Positions 45,063 through 55,736 of a stretch of DNA of 64,000 bases are shown piece after piece; within the stretch, counting starts at the first letter, position 1, and each line of letters begins with the position of its first letter. The translations under genes and the position numbers were made by a program. Where the stretch lies: the NCBI GenBank assembly GCA_963921425.1, contig OY992834.1, positions 23,325,923 through 23,389,922 on the forward strand, in the 5' to 3' direction. The notes beneath the pieces are model-generated. The model saw nothing but the letters and a program-made list of their open reading frames with translations. It did no database searches and was not told the DNA's origin. Origin of the DNA: Dryas octopetala. Lineage: Eukaryota > Streptophyta > Magnoliopsida > Rosales > Rosaceae.

Positions 45063-46249
45063 GGGAAAACTTTAGCAAAATGACTATAACTATACCTCTA
45101 TTTTTAGTTGAGGATCCCGTTTTTACTTTGCTTCAATTAAGGACTATTATTTTTCAAGTGTTTCAATCAAGGATATTCCATCAACTTTGTCAAATTTTTC
45201 ATTAAAAACTGGTTACGTGACTCGCACGTGACCAATTTGTAGGGGCATTTATGTCTTTTTTTGTGCATTTAAAAATAATTATAAAAAACAAAAATAAAAT
45301 AATTATAAAATATGAAAAAAAAAAGGTGGGAATTGAAACCCAGCCACACCAACCTCACCCCCCAGCCACCACCGACCCACCCTCACTCCCCAGCCACCAC
45401 TGTCGACTCATCCTCCACCACCGGTGACTCCCCCTCCATCGGCGACTCCCCCCTCCACTGGCCATCCCACTTCCCTATTAGCCCAACCCCGCTCCTTTCC
45501 TCTCCCTCTCAGACTCAATTTCTTTCTCAACTCTCTCTGCCTCCATCTCCCACCACCTCCCACCACCTGCAACCTACTAACTCCCTGCAACTTGAGAGTA
45601 AGAAACATCTCCCTCCATCTCCCACCATCGCCACCCCCTGCAACAGGCCGACCCGGCCCTCCCCCTTCCCCCACTCAGCCTCGCCCCTCCCCCCACCACC
45701 TAGCCCGACCCACTCTCATCTCTCTTTGCCCCTCACCTTTCTCTCTCCCTACCCTTCCCCTTCCCCTTCCCCTAACCCATCCCCGTCACGGCCCTCCACC
45801 AAACCCCGGCCCCGTCGCACCCAACCCTGACCCCGCCCCATCCCATCCCTATGTCGCTTTTTTCTCTCTGTCTCTCTCGCTTTCTCTCTCTCCGATTTGG
45901 ACGGGGAGGGGATGGGCGGGGCTGGGTGGGGGAAGGGGGAGGGTCGGGTCGGCATGTTGCAGGGGGTGGCGGTGATGGGAGATGGAGGGAGATTTTTTTT
46001 TTTTTTTACTTTTTAAAATTCATTATTTTTATTTTTTCATAGTTTTTTAGGAGATATTATTTTTTTTTCCTTATAAATTGGTCACGTGACCCTCATGTGA
46101 TCCATTTTAACATAATTTTTAACGAAAGTGACAGAATATCCTTGATTGAAACACTTGAAAAATAATAGTCCTTAATTGAATCAAAGTGAAAACGAGATCC
46201 TCAACTAAAAATAGAGGTATAATAATAGTCCTTTTGCTAAAATTTTCCC
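45063..46249. mobile_element. foldback MITE F2, copy 2 (inside hAT-like shell)
   Basis: Same arms and C-rich/G-rich core as at 34403. Flanks are GAATAAGTA and AACTAAGTA. It sits in the same shell sequence (about 44746-46700) as copy 1, so both copies derive from one insertion multiplied by segmental duplication. Confidence 0.8.
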
Positions 46250-46814
46250 AACTAAGTATGCCTATTATTTTTTTAGGTATATTATAATTTTAATCATATA
46301 AATAAAATATCATAATTAATGATCACAATATAAAATATAACTAACAATTGACATATTTTTTAATTTAAAATAAACAAATAAAAATTATAGACATTTAAAT
46401 AGTTATATGAAAAATATAATCAACCATCACATGCATTACATACCAAAATGACTAATATGACAAAACGTAAAATAAAATACTGATAGGAGATGTGATTGTC
46501 AAAAATCGATGAGGGTATTCTGGGTAAAATAAAATATTAATTGTTGCTATGATTCACTGCAGTTTTCAAAAGCAGGCAGTGCATTTTTACTTCTTTGTCA
46601 AACCCTGGTTTGTTGGCTTTATATTAGATTTTAACTCTGATATTTTATTTTATACCCTAGAAAGGTATGAGGTTAACCTATATCCTATACCCTCAAAAAA
46701 TAAAAAAATAATGACATATTTCTTTGACAAGGCAATGATCAAAGAACTTTATTTAGACAAAATAAGGGCTATATTTGGAAAGGAAAAAAAAAAGTCATAA
46801 GGTTTTTTTTCAAA

Positions 46815-47105
46815 TAAGAAATGTTAGAAGGACTAAACTGTAATTTTCCTTTGATTAATTCCAACATGGTATCCTCAGGGCCCGCTTCTTCATAAGCTCG
46901 ATCATATATTTGCTTCTTGTAACTGCGGAAGCATAAATCCATGAATTTTTCATTCCAATTGCCATGTAACATTACGAAGGAAAAGACGTTCAGGGTCTCC
47001 AAGGAAGAAAGAAAAAAACTCCATTTCAAAGGAGTCACATATATACAGCTGTTGATCAAATAACTGAAAATAAATTTTTTATTTACTTTTCCTTCATTGA
47101 AATTA
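46815..47105 (-). repeat. third copy of the recurring UGT-downstream segment
   Basis: Copy of 17570-17860, with an internal deletion/insertion near 46879-46905 that alters the minus-strand frame (KKQIYDRAYEEAGPEDTM). It is interrupted by the MITE at 47106 and resumes at 47764 with TTAAATGCTAAGCAATAAG. Confidence 0.8.
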
Positions 47106-47754
47106 GGCATAAATTCAATTTAGACACATAACTATATATGTCATTTCAACGGGGTCCATGAACTTTAAAATATTTCAAATATACACCCAATTTATTATCT
47201 AAATTGAAAAATGAACTTCCGTCCATCGATTTGTTGAGAGATCAGTTAAATGTCAGCTTGGCTTTTGCTGACGGAGATTAATTGGCGATGTGGTGCCAAC
47301 TCAACATACGTTTCCTACCAAATGAGTGACACATGTCCACCTGACACGGGCCCACACACCCATCACATCTTTTCCGCTCGTCGAACGCTCTTCTGACCAT
47401 TTAGTCTCTCAAAAACATCACGTTTTTCCCCAAATTCAAATATAAATCCCTCACTTGTGTTTGACGAGTGAGAAAAAAGTGATGAGTTTGTGGGCCCGTG
47501 TCAGGGGTTGGATGGACAGGTGTCACTGTGTCGCTCATTTGGCGGGAAAAGTTTGCTGAGATGGCGCCACATCGCCAAGTAATCTCGGTCAGCAAAAGCC
47601 AAACTAGCATTTAACTGATCTCTCAACGAATCAATGGACGAAAGTTCATTTTTCAATTTAGATAGTAGATCGGATGTATATTTGAAATATTTTAAAGTTC
47701 ATGGACCCCGTTGAAATAATATATATAGTTATGTGTCTAAATTGAATTTATGCC
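47106..47754. mobile_element. foldback MITE, Mutator-like (family F4)
   Basis: The ends are GGCATAAATTCAATTTAGAC and its inverse, with arms over 200 bp pairing almost to the middle. The 9-bp target duplication TTGAAATTA (47097-47105 and 47755-47763) is perfect. Sister copies at 17855, 31955 and 36450 lack it, so it inserted after the segment had multiplied. Non-coding. Confidence 0.9.
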
Positions 47755-47819
47755 TTGAAATTATTAAATGCTAAGCAATAAGTGAATACTGGTCATAGCA
47801 AAGTAATTCAATATAACGC

Positions 47820-48141
47820 AGTGGCAATTCGTTTGTTGGTCAGCATTGAAAGGCCAACAGATCACAGGCACACCACCACATATAACTTCTGTCATAGAGT
47901 TCCAACCACAATGTGTCAAAAATGCACCAACAGCAGGATGGCCTAGGACCTTCTCCTGAGCACACCAGCTCACTAGCAATCCTCTATCCTTAGAACGGTT
48001 GTAATTGAACTCGGTGTGGACAAAAGTGATATGGAAGCCTCTCGAATGCAAGAGCTTGGAAAATCTCATAACAGGGTTAACATGGCCTTGTGCTGGCCAC
48101 GGGACCAGAACAGCATGAGGTTTTGTAGCTCTCCTTTCCAT
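47820..48141 (-). pseudogene. UGT copy B, collapsed to N-terminus plus PSPG box
   Basis: Starts exactly as copy A ([20 protein letters not shown]) through FNYNR, then jumps in frame at 47993/47994 to [20 protein letters not shown] and the whole PSPG box through ADQQTNCHC. Some 275 residues and the intron are missing. At 47820 the UGT ends where 3' sequence equivalent to 17918 begins; the frame reads on for about 19 residues to a stop at 47764. Without the acceptor-binding core it cannot work as a glycosyltransferase. Whether the 125-residue open frame is translated is unknown. Its start lies 326 bp from the divergent P450 copy B. Confidence 0.92.
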
Positions 48142-48467
48142 TTTGGGGATCCAAGCTCTTGTTTAATCCCTGCCTAATGTGTGGCATCTATATATATATG
48201 TATCCCATTTCATTTCAAGTGAATTTGAATGCTGCTCATGGAGATACTACATCAAAGATTTCTTTCTAATTTTATCTAACTATCAACAGGGAGTATAATT
48301 TTTTTTATTTTTTATTTTTTGAGTATAGGGGAGAGGGAGTACTATTTTTTAAAAAATAATACAGAATAGACCTATTCCCCTATTAGAGCCTCTACTATAA
48401 ATAAATGCACTGCACTGATGAGTGATCACACACCAGAACCTCCTGTGGCTTTCCCCCACCAAAACCA
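48142..48467. promoter_or_regulatory. shortened divergent spacer, segment B
   Basis: The left 80 bp match 20392-20470 and the right ~235 bp match about 21865-22157. The join is at AAGTGAATTTGAATG, so about 1.4 kb of segment A spacer is absent. TATAAATA for P450 B lies at 48396-48403. Confidence 0.8.
48396..48403 (+). promoter_or_regulatory. TATA box of P450 copy B
   Basis: TATAAATA 65 bp upstream of the ATG at 48468, same context as copy A. Confidence 0.7.
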
Positions 48468-50584
48468 ATGGACAGTACTCTGGTAGTTTTAGCCTTAGCA
48501 TGGCTAGCAGCAATGGTCTTTATCTCAAAGAAAATTCGTGAACGAAATCCCAAAAGAAGAATTCCACCTGGTCCAAAACCATGGCCTATTGTTGGAAATT
48601 TACACCAGCTCGGTACCCTCCCACATATATCTCTTCACTTTTTAGCCAAAAAGTATGGAGAAATTATGCAGATAAAATATGGTTCCGGCACAGTTGTGGT
48701 TGCTTCATCGCCCAAAATGGCAGAAGAATTCCTAAAGACACATGATCATGTGTTTGCCTCTAGGCCTCCTCTGGCTTCTGGCAAATACACTGGTTACAAT
48801 TACCAAGACATGACATGGGCGCCTTATGGACCACACTGGCGAAAAGCGCGCAAAGTCTACCTAACAGAGCTATTCACTCCCAAAAGGCTTGATTCCTTCG
48901 AATATATTCGTGTTGAAGAAAGACATAGATTCCTTTCTGGACTTTACTCTCAGACAGGAAATCCAGTGGTGCTCAAAAACCTTATCAGGCGTTATACTCT
49001 CTCCAGCATAAGCAGGGTGGTATTAAGCGACAAGTACTTCAGTGACCATAAAACTGACACTAATTCACTTGTGTCAATAAGTGAGTTTCATGAGATGATA
49101 GATGAGTGGATGGTGCTTAATGGTGTACTTAATATTGGCGACTGGATACCGTGGCTGCGTATCTTTGACCTGCAGGGATATGTTAAGCGAATGAAGGCTT
49201 TGAATGACAAGTTCGAAGCTTTTCACAACTATGTGCTTGCTGATCACAAGGCCAAGAAGGAATTAGCAGGCAAGAATTTTGTTCCTAAAGACATGGTAGA
49301 TGTGTTGCTGCAGTTCTCTGAGGAGGATACTGATCCTGAGGCTAAGCTCACCATGGAAGCTGTCAAGGCGTTAGTTCATGTTAGTATTATATTCTTCTTC
49401 TTAATTTCAACGTAGTAGTATTTTTTTTAATGGATTTTAAGAAGCAATTTTTCTTTTGTTTTTTCATGTCAAAACCAACCTTTGAAAACAGGGGAGGTCT
49501 GTCTACAAACTTAAGTTTAGTTGTCTGTCTAAATCAGATTTATTCATTTTTAAAAATGCTTTTTTTTATTTAAATATATATAGTCCTCGTGTGCATAGGA
49601 TAAGATTGAATAAGATAAATAGCTAAATTCATGTGTATTCAAGAAAAAACATGAAGGGTGTCTTTTAACTTGAAGTAAAAAGATAAGAAAAAGATGAATT
49701 ACTTAATCCCACCATTTTTGGGGGAATTGGAAGAGATAAATCTCCCTTTATGATTATTTCATCTTAATACATCTTATTCCTTCAAGTTAGAAAGTTCTTG
49801 CTTGAATACACATGAATTTAGCAATTTATCTTGTCCAATCATATCATATACACCAAACGAGACTATAGTATATTCAGTAGGCTTGCTTGTGTTTAACGTC
49901 ATCAATTAAATTCTAATTAATGATTTCTTGCTGTCCTAAATTATATTATATTAGGACCTAATGCCTGGTGGCACAGACACGTCTGGAGTGACAATGGAAT
50001 GGGCAATTCATGAACTTCTTAGACACCCCCGAGTCCTTACAAAGTTAAGGGAAGAGCTTGACACAGTAATTGGTCGAGAAAGATGGGTGCAAGAAAATGA
50101 TTTCCCCCAAATGCCTTACTTAGAAGCTATTATTAAGGAGACATTGAGGTTACATCCACTCTCACCGTTGCTGGCACCACATTTCGCACTTGAGGATTGC
50201 AATGTAGCAGGTTATGACATAGCTAAAGGAACAACTGTCCTGATAAATACATGGAGCATAGGGAGGCACTCCGACCACTGGGATGATCCTTATGAATTCA
50301 ACCCAGAAAGGTTTTTGCAGGGCAGGGAAATCGGTATGACGGGACAGGATTTCACCCTGTTGCCCTTTGGCTCTGGCCGAAGAAGGTGCCCTGGCTACAA
50401 CCTCGGACTTAGACTTGTTCGAACAACAGTTGCCAATGTGTTCCATGGTTTCAATTGGAAATTTCCTGAGGGTATGAAACCTGAAGATATATGCATGGTG
50501 GAACGCTATGGTCTGACTACGTGTCCTCAAGTCCCCGTTACCGTTATCCCGGAACCTCGACTTCCAATCCACCTCTATAAGTGA
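48468..50584 (+). CDS. cytochrome P450, CYP71 clan, CYP92-like, copy B
   Basis: Exon 1 is 48468-49379 and exon 2 is 49955-50584. It has the same phase-0 splice sites as copy A and encodes 513 residues. All expected P450 parts are present: anchor, PPGPKPWPIVGN, WRKAR, PGGTDTSG, KETLRLHP, PERF and haem loop PFGSGRRRCPG. It has the consensus leucine in KETLR where copy A has phenylalanine, and WRKAR where A has WRKGR, so B is closer to consensus at both points. Roughly 19 residues differ from A in all, including L/Q in the VLLLFS/VLLQFS helix and A/S after the K-helix. It looks functional. Its intron carries a MITE (49583-49863), and its upstream region is much shorter than in A, so expression may differ. 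Confidence 0.95.
49583..49863. mobile_element. MITE in the P450 copy B intron
   Basis: About 65-bp imperfect inverted ends start GTCCTCGTGTGCATAGGATA and, on the complement at the other end, GTCTCGTTTGGTGTATATGA. They share AAATTCATGTGTATTCAAG. It is absent from the copy A intron, so it inserted (or was lost) after duplication. The TATA-rich flanks leave the target duplication length unclear, so superfamily is not assigned. Confidence 0.75.
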
Positions 50585-51999
50585 TTGTATTTCCTTTGTT
50601 TCGGTCGTCCTGTGTTTCTGTCTGTGGCTTAGAACTTATTATTGTCATGGACTGTACTAATTATGAATAAAATAATTCGTCTTGGAATAAAAAGATTGAT
50701 GAGTCCTTAGTATGTAATCGATCTTTGCTTGCAGACCAACCAGAGTACAACATGCAGCATGTTTGGTAATGGTTTTTGGAAATCAAACAACCTTTATACC
50801 AGTTCACTTTAGCTCCTTTAATTTGGTTCTCATCAGTTCTCTAGCTCCAGCACTTCTGAGTAAACTTGCCATTTAAAACCTTCCACTCAGTCTTATCAGG
50901 CTGCTGCTGATTCAACTGAAAATTTCCCAAGCAAACCTCAATCTCTCCATTGATACTTTATTCCTCCTCTTGGGCCATTTCCACTCCCTTTGAACAAACA
51001 CTTCTGAGATTTTTATATAGAGAGATTGGTGAGGAAAGCACATATAAGAGAGATCATACCTCTTATATAAGGATCCCAAGGGATGCCAATTATCAAACTA
51101 GATATATATATGTAGGGATGCCAAAAAGATCCATTTGCCCAAAGGTTGTTAATTAACTTGAGAGGCACAGCCCATATGCGCTTTTGACATTGAGGCCTTG
51201 TTCCATTCTTTCACTCTTTTAAGTCCTAATCAACCCTAGCTGATCCTTCTTTGGTAGGCATACATCTGTCCATTTAACTTTAGCTTTAGTGCTGCTAACC
51301 AACTCAAGTTGGTTGAGTTTGCCAATCTCTCAGTAAGAGAGGTATCAATTCTTGGGTTCAAGTCCTTAACTTTCCACACGCCTTTAACTTGTAACTTGTA
51401 CTACTAACAAGATACATTGGATCTCCTTTGGACCAAAAAAACTTTAACTTTAATGCTCCCCAGTCTTTGACCATCCCAAAGAAGATTTCTCATAATTTTC
51501 TCAATTTTTGCATTGTATCTCTTTGTATAATATACAGAAAACTTTGAATCAGTTATAATATGCCCCCATAACTTAATGAAGAATTTGTCCAATCTTGGAT
51601 TCTCTTGGTTATCCTAGAGATATATTTGTTCAGACTTCATTAGGATTTTTTTGATAGCTGTAACTTGTAAGAGCTCCCACATTAAAATAAAACTATTTTA
51701 ATTTGGTCTTTTTTTTTTTTGGCCGGGTAATTTGGTCATTACTTTTATTGTTTTATAGAACACTATTCTCCCAATATCTGAAAAATAACAAGGACAGATA
51801 AAGTTTTTCCATTCACTAAGACATTCTTTATAATTTGATAAATATATAAATTTTTACATTATTTGTACACTTCTTGAGTTTTTTGAGGATTCAAAAATAT
51901 TTTTGGTTCAATATGTAACAAACTATAATTGAGGAATTATTTTTTTCTTATTGATTGATTCCTCAATATGAGGTATTTATTGATTAATTTGACTTTGCA
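50585..51999. other. 3' flank of P450 copy B, non-coding
   Basis: Collinear with 24252-26140 of segment A minus the TRIM. AATAAA is at 50686. The SINE-like stretch is near 51291-51366. No gene. Confidence 0.6.
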
Positions 52000-54846
52000 G
52001 CACATTTTTTTCCACTCATTTATTGATTCTTCTGGTGCTTGTAAATATGCAGTCTTTTCTGGCTAGTTTGGTTACATCTGGACTTTAACATCTACCTTAA
52101 GATTAATCACAAAAGCAGCCTTTGAGAATTCTAAAGATGGTCTTCGAAAGGGATCTTATATGTGAATATATGCTAATCATTTTATTGCTTTCAAGGATTT
52201 TATAGAATTTGTAATCATTTTTCTCTTGTGATGCATAATGACTTTAGATGTAACCTGATTGTATTTTTGAGTTTAAGTTGTATCCTTGTGAGGCATAGGA
52301 CTGAATCTTAATCATAAAAGATATAACCAATCCAATAATGATCACATTCGATCAGATATAGTTGATAAGAAAGTACAATGAATAGTGAATAGAGACCAAA
52401 ATCCATAACAATGATCAAAGAGAAAATTAAATAGCAAATGTCCCTTTCTATTAAATGGATCATTAATAATAAATGTCCCAATTAGCCTAGTAAGCACACA
52501 TGTCCCTTTCTATTCCGTGTGGGGTGTTGGAGATAAATGGACCACTGTGTTTGCAAGCAGATCTAGCAGGTGTTGATTTATATGTTTGGGCCCATCTTTT
52601 TTATAGTGCCCGAACACTATTATTAATTTAATTATTATAGGACAACAAATAAATCACGATTATTTGTCTTTGCTTGGCATCCTAATCACGATTATTTGTC
52701 TTTGCTTGGCATCCTAATCACGATTCACCACACACAATATCCTAAGACTGTGAGCCCCATTTGTCATTCTCACACAATTTGGGTGCTGTCCCGTTGCGGG
52801 ACCGAAGCAAAAACCAATAATTGGATGTCATCCCCTCTTTTGATGCACTGTTTGTTGTCCTTTTTTGGCCCTTTACTAGATTGTTTAATCCACACGTTTT
52901 CCTTTTTAAGATAGAGCTCAAATTTACTAGATCGTCTAACTCACAAGATTTTTTTTTTTTTAGATAAAGCTAAAAACTTTTGTGATTCTGTCCCAACCAC
53001 GTGCTGCTGTGTCCCAAATTATTATTACATGCCCCATGCTTTATGTTAATTAATTCTGATATTTGTCTTCTGATTATTGTGCATTTGTGCTGTAAAGTCC
53101 ACAACGTTGTGTTGGAACATGATTTTCAAATATCTTTCACTATTTTATTTTTACTTTGATATGCCAACTAAATTAGTATTCTTTACTCCTAATTTTTGTC
53201 TTTGTATAGATATACAAACCAGATTAGTTTTGCTATCTTCTTTGGACAACCCCACAAGCTATAAACTTGAACAACAAAAGCTAGCAAGCAACTCATTTTC
53301 AATGAGTGCTTCAGCTGTGTACCCTTCATAGGAATAAATTAATCAATTTAATCACAAAAGCTTAGAAGTAAAATATGAGACCTTTTCAAAAGCACTTATT
53401 AGTTTATTAAGCATAAATGAGTAGTAATTGTATCGTACATATGTTTACATTAAAGTTCTCCCTGAGATAATATGCATTGTAAAATACTCTAGGTAAATAG
53501 TAAAACTATAAACTTAATATAGAAAATCTATTATAAAAACAATCCATAAACCCAAGATTTTAAACCTTATGATTTTCACAATAAACTTAATGCAGAAAAT
53601 TAAATAAGCGATACATACATGGTTCCATAAGAGTAACTTTAAGAGAAGCAAGATAAATTCCTTGAACAATATAAACCTGAGTTTGGCTTGTGTTGGGTGT
53701 TGTGAGAGCAGATACCAACAACCTATGGATAGATAACCTTATGATAAAACCCTACCCATTAAGAGGTATATTAGAATTTTCACTCCTTATCCTAATCCTG
53801 ATAGGCTTAGGCTTTATTCATATTTCTTATAAGTTAAGGAATACCATAGCTCACAGACTTTATTATCACACTTTATTGGGCAACCGGTAATTTCATATTT
53901 GGCCTCAAATATCTAAACTCGAAATTTCTTTGTTCAATAAAATAATAGTAATTAATTGAAGCCCATATTTTTTACATTCTCTCACTTGGGCGAACATTGA
54001 TTATATAGCATAGATTTAGAATGATTTGGATTCATATTAGATATCTTTAGTAGCCAATGAAACCAAATATGAATAATTCCTTATCAAGATCATGTCAAAC
54101 ACGATCACCAATATTGAACCATAGAGATTTATGCACATTCAGTTGGACACAACCTCCAAGATCACAAATACTAGAACCAATGTTTACACAAATCCCCAAC
54201 AAAAATATGGAATTCATGTGAAAATATTATCCTTATGTGATTTCTTATCACACTTTATTGGGCAAACGGTAATTTCATATTGGCCTCAAATATCTAAACC
54301 CGAAATTTCTTTATATCAATAAAATAATAGTAATTAATTGAAGCCCATATTTCTTACATTCTCCCACTTGGACGAACATTGATTACATAACATAGATTTA
54401 GAATGATCTGGATTCATATTAGATATCTTTAGTAGCCAATGAAACCAAATATAAATAATTCCTTATCAAGATCATGTCAAACATGATTACCAATATTGAA
54501 CCATAGAGATTTATGCACAAATACTAGAACCAATGTTTACACGAATCCCCAAGAAAAATATGGAATTCATGTGAAAATATTATCCTTATGTGATTTCTTG
54601 CAATATTTTCACATATGGTCCTTTCCTTATGGTTTTTACAAACCTTTTTTATGGTTTTTACAAACTTTTTATGCTTCAAACCTGAAACCCTTATATCTTT
54701 AATGAAGAAGATAAACCTTATGGTTTTTCACAAAACCTTATTTCTTTATTGTCTTTAATTACCTTATGACAAAATACCAAATAATTCAGCTAAAATAATC
54801 CAATATACTGAATATAGTTGTAGTCTACTAATTGTTATACTAATTA
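52000..54846 (-). repeat. R block of segment B, with tandem LTR-like pieces
   Basis: Collinear with 26140-27828 of segment A up to GGTATATTAG, then continues without the PIF insertion into LTR-like tandem pieces (TTATTGGGCAACCGG at 53873, TTATTGGGCAAACGG at 54255) as in units 1 and 2. A short duplication of CACGATTATTTGTCTTTGC (52655 and 52687) is present. No coding evidence. Confidence 0.7.
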
Positions 54847-55470
54847 GGGAAAATTTTAGCTAAAGAACTCAAACTAATTCCATGTCTCTATTCAGGACAT
54901 GAATTTCACTGTTTTTGTGTAAATTAAGGACCCAGTTTTTTTTTTTTTTTTTCATTTTTTATCTTAACTTTGGCCCGACATTAGACCCATCAAACCTCCA
55001 CCAAATTCAGAAAATTTATACTGGGTTTAAATCTATGCATCTCTTCTTTCAAAACCAAATAAAGATCACTTAAATCAAATATCTACAAATCTAGATAATC
55101 GGTCCCTAAATAGAGTGCCCGAAACTATCCAATTGGACTTCTGAAAAAATATCTAAAAAATTGGACAGTTTCAGGTACCCAAATTTTGGGCTGATAATCT
55201 GGAGTTGTAGAGGTCCGATTTGAGTTATATTTATATGGTTGTAAATAGGAGATGCATATCTTTAAACCCAGTATAATTTTTCTGAATTTGGTGAAGGTTT
55301 AATGGATCCAACGTTGGACCAAAGTTGAGATAAAAACTGAAAAAAAAAAAAAAATAAGGTTCTTAATTGACACAAAATGAAAATTTTAGTCCTCAGTTGA
55401 CACAAAGTAAAATTCATGTCCTGAATAGAGACATGTGGTATAGTTAGAGTCATTTAGCTACAATTTTTCG
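54847..55470. mobile_element. foldback MITE F1, copy 4
   Basis: Perfect TACTAATTA target duplication (54838-54846 and 55471-55479). Same insertion point as copies 2 and 3, so common descent by segmental duplication. Confidence 0.85.
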
Positions 55471-55736
55471 TACTAATTATTAGTGGAAAAAAGCCTAATA
55501 AATTTTTAAATATCTTTGTGCAATCCTCAGGGCCACCTCGAATCACATGCAATCAAAGACCCACCCCCTCAGGCCCTCCACGATCTCAATTCTTTTTTTT
55601 TTTCTTTTTGAATTGAATCTCCTTAGTTGTGGTTGTCTTAGATTTTTTAAATATGCTTTGTACAAATATGCAATCTTCATCCATGATTTTTAAATAAACG
55701 AATCCATTATTAAGAGAAGTGTTAGTTCTAGGTGTG

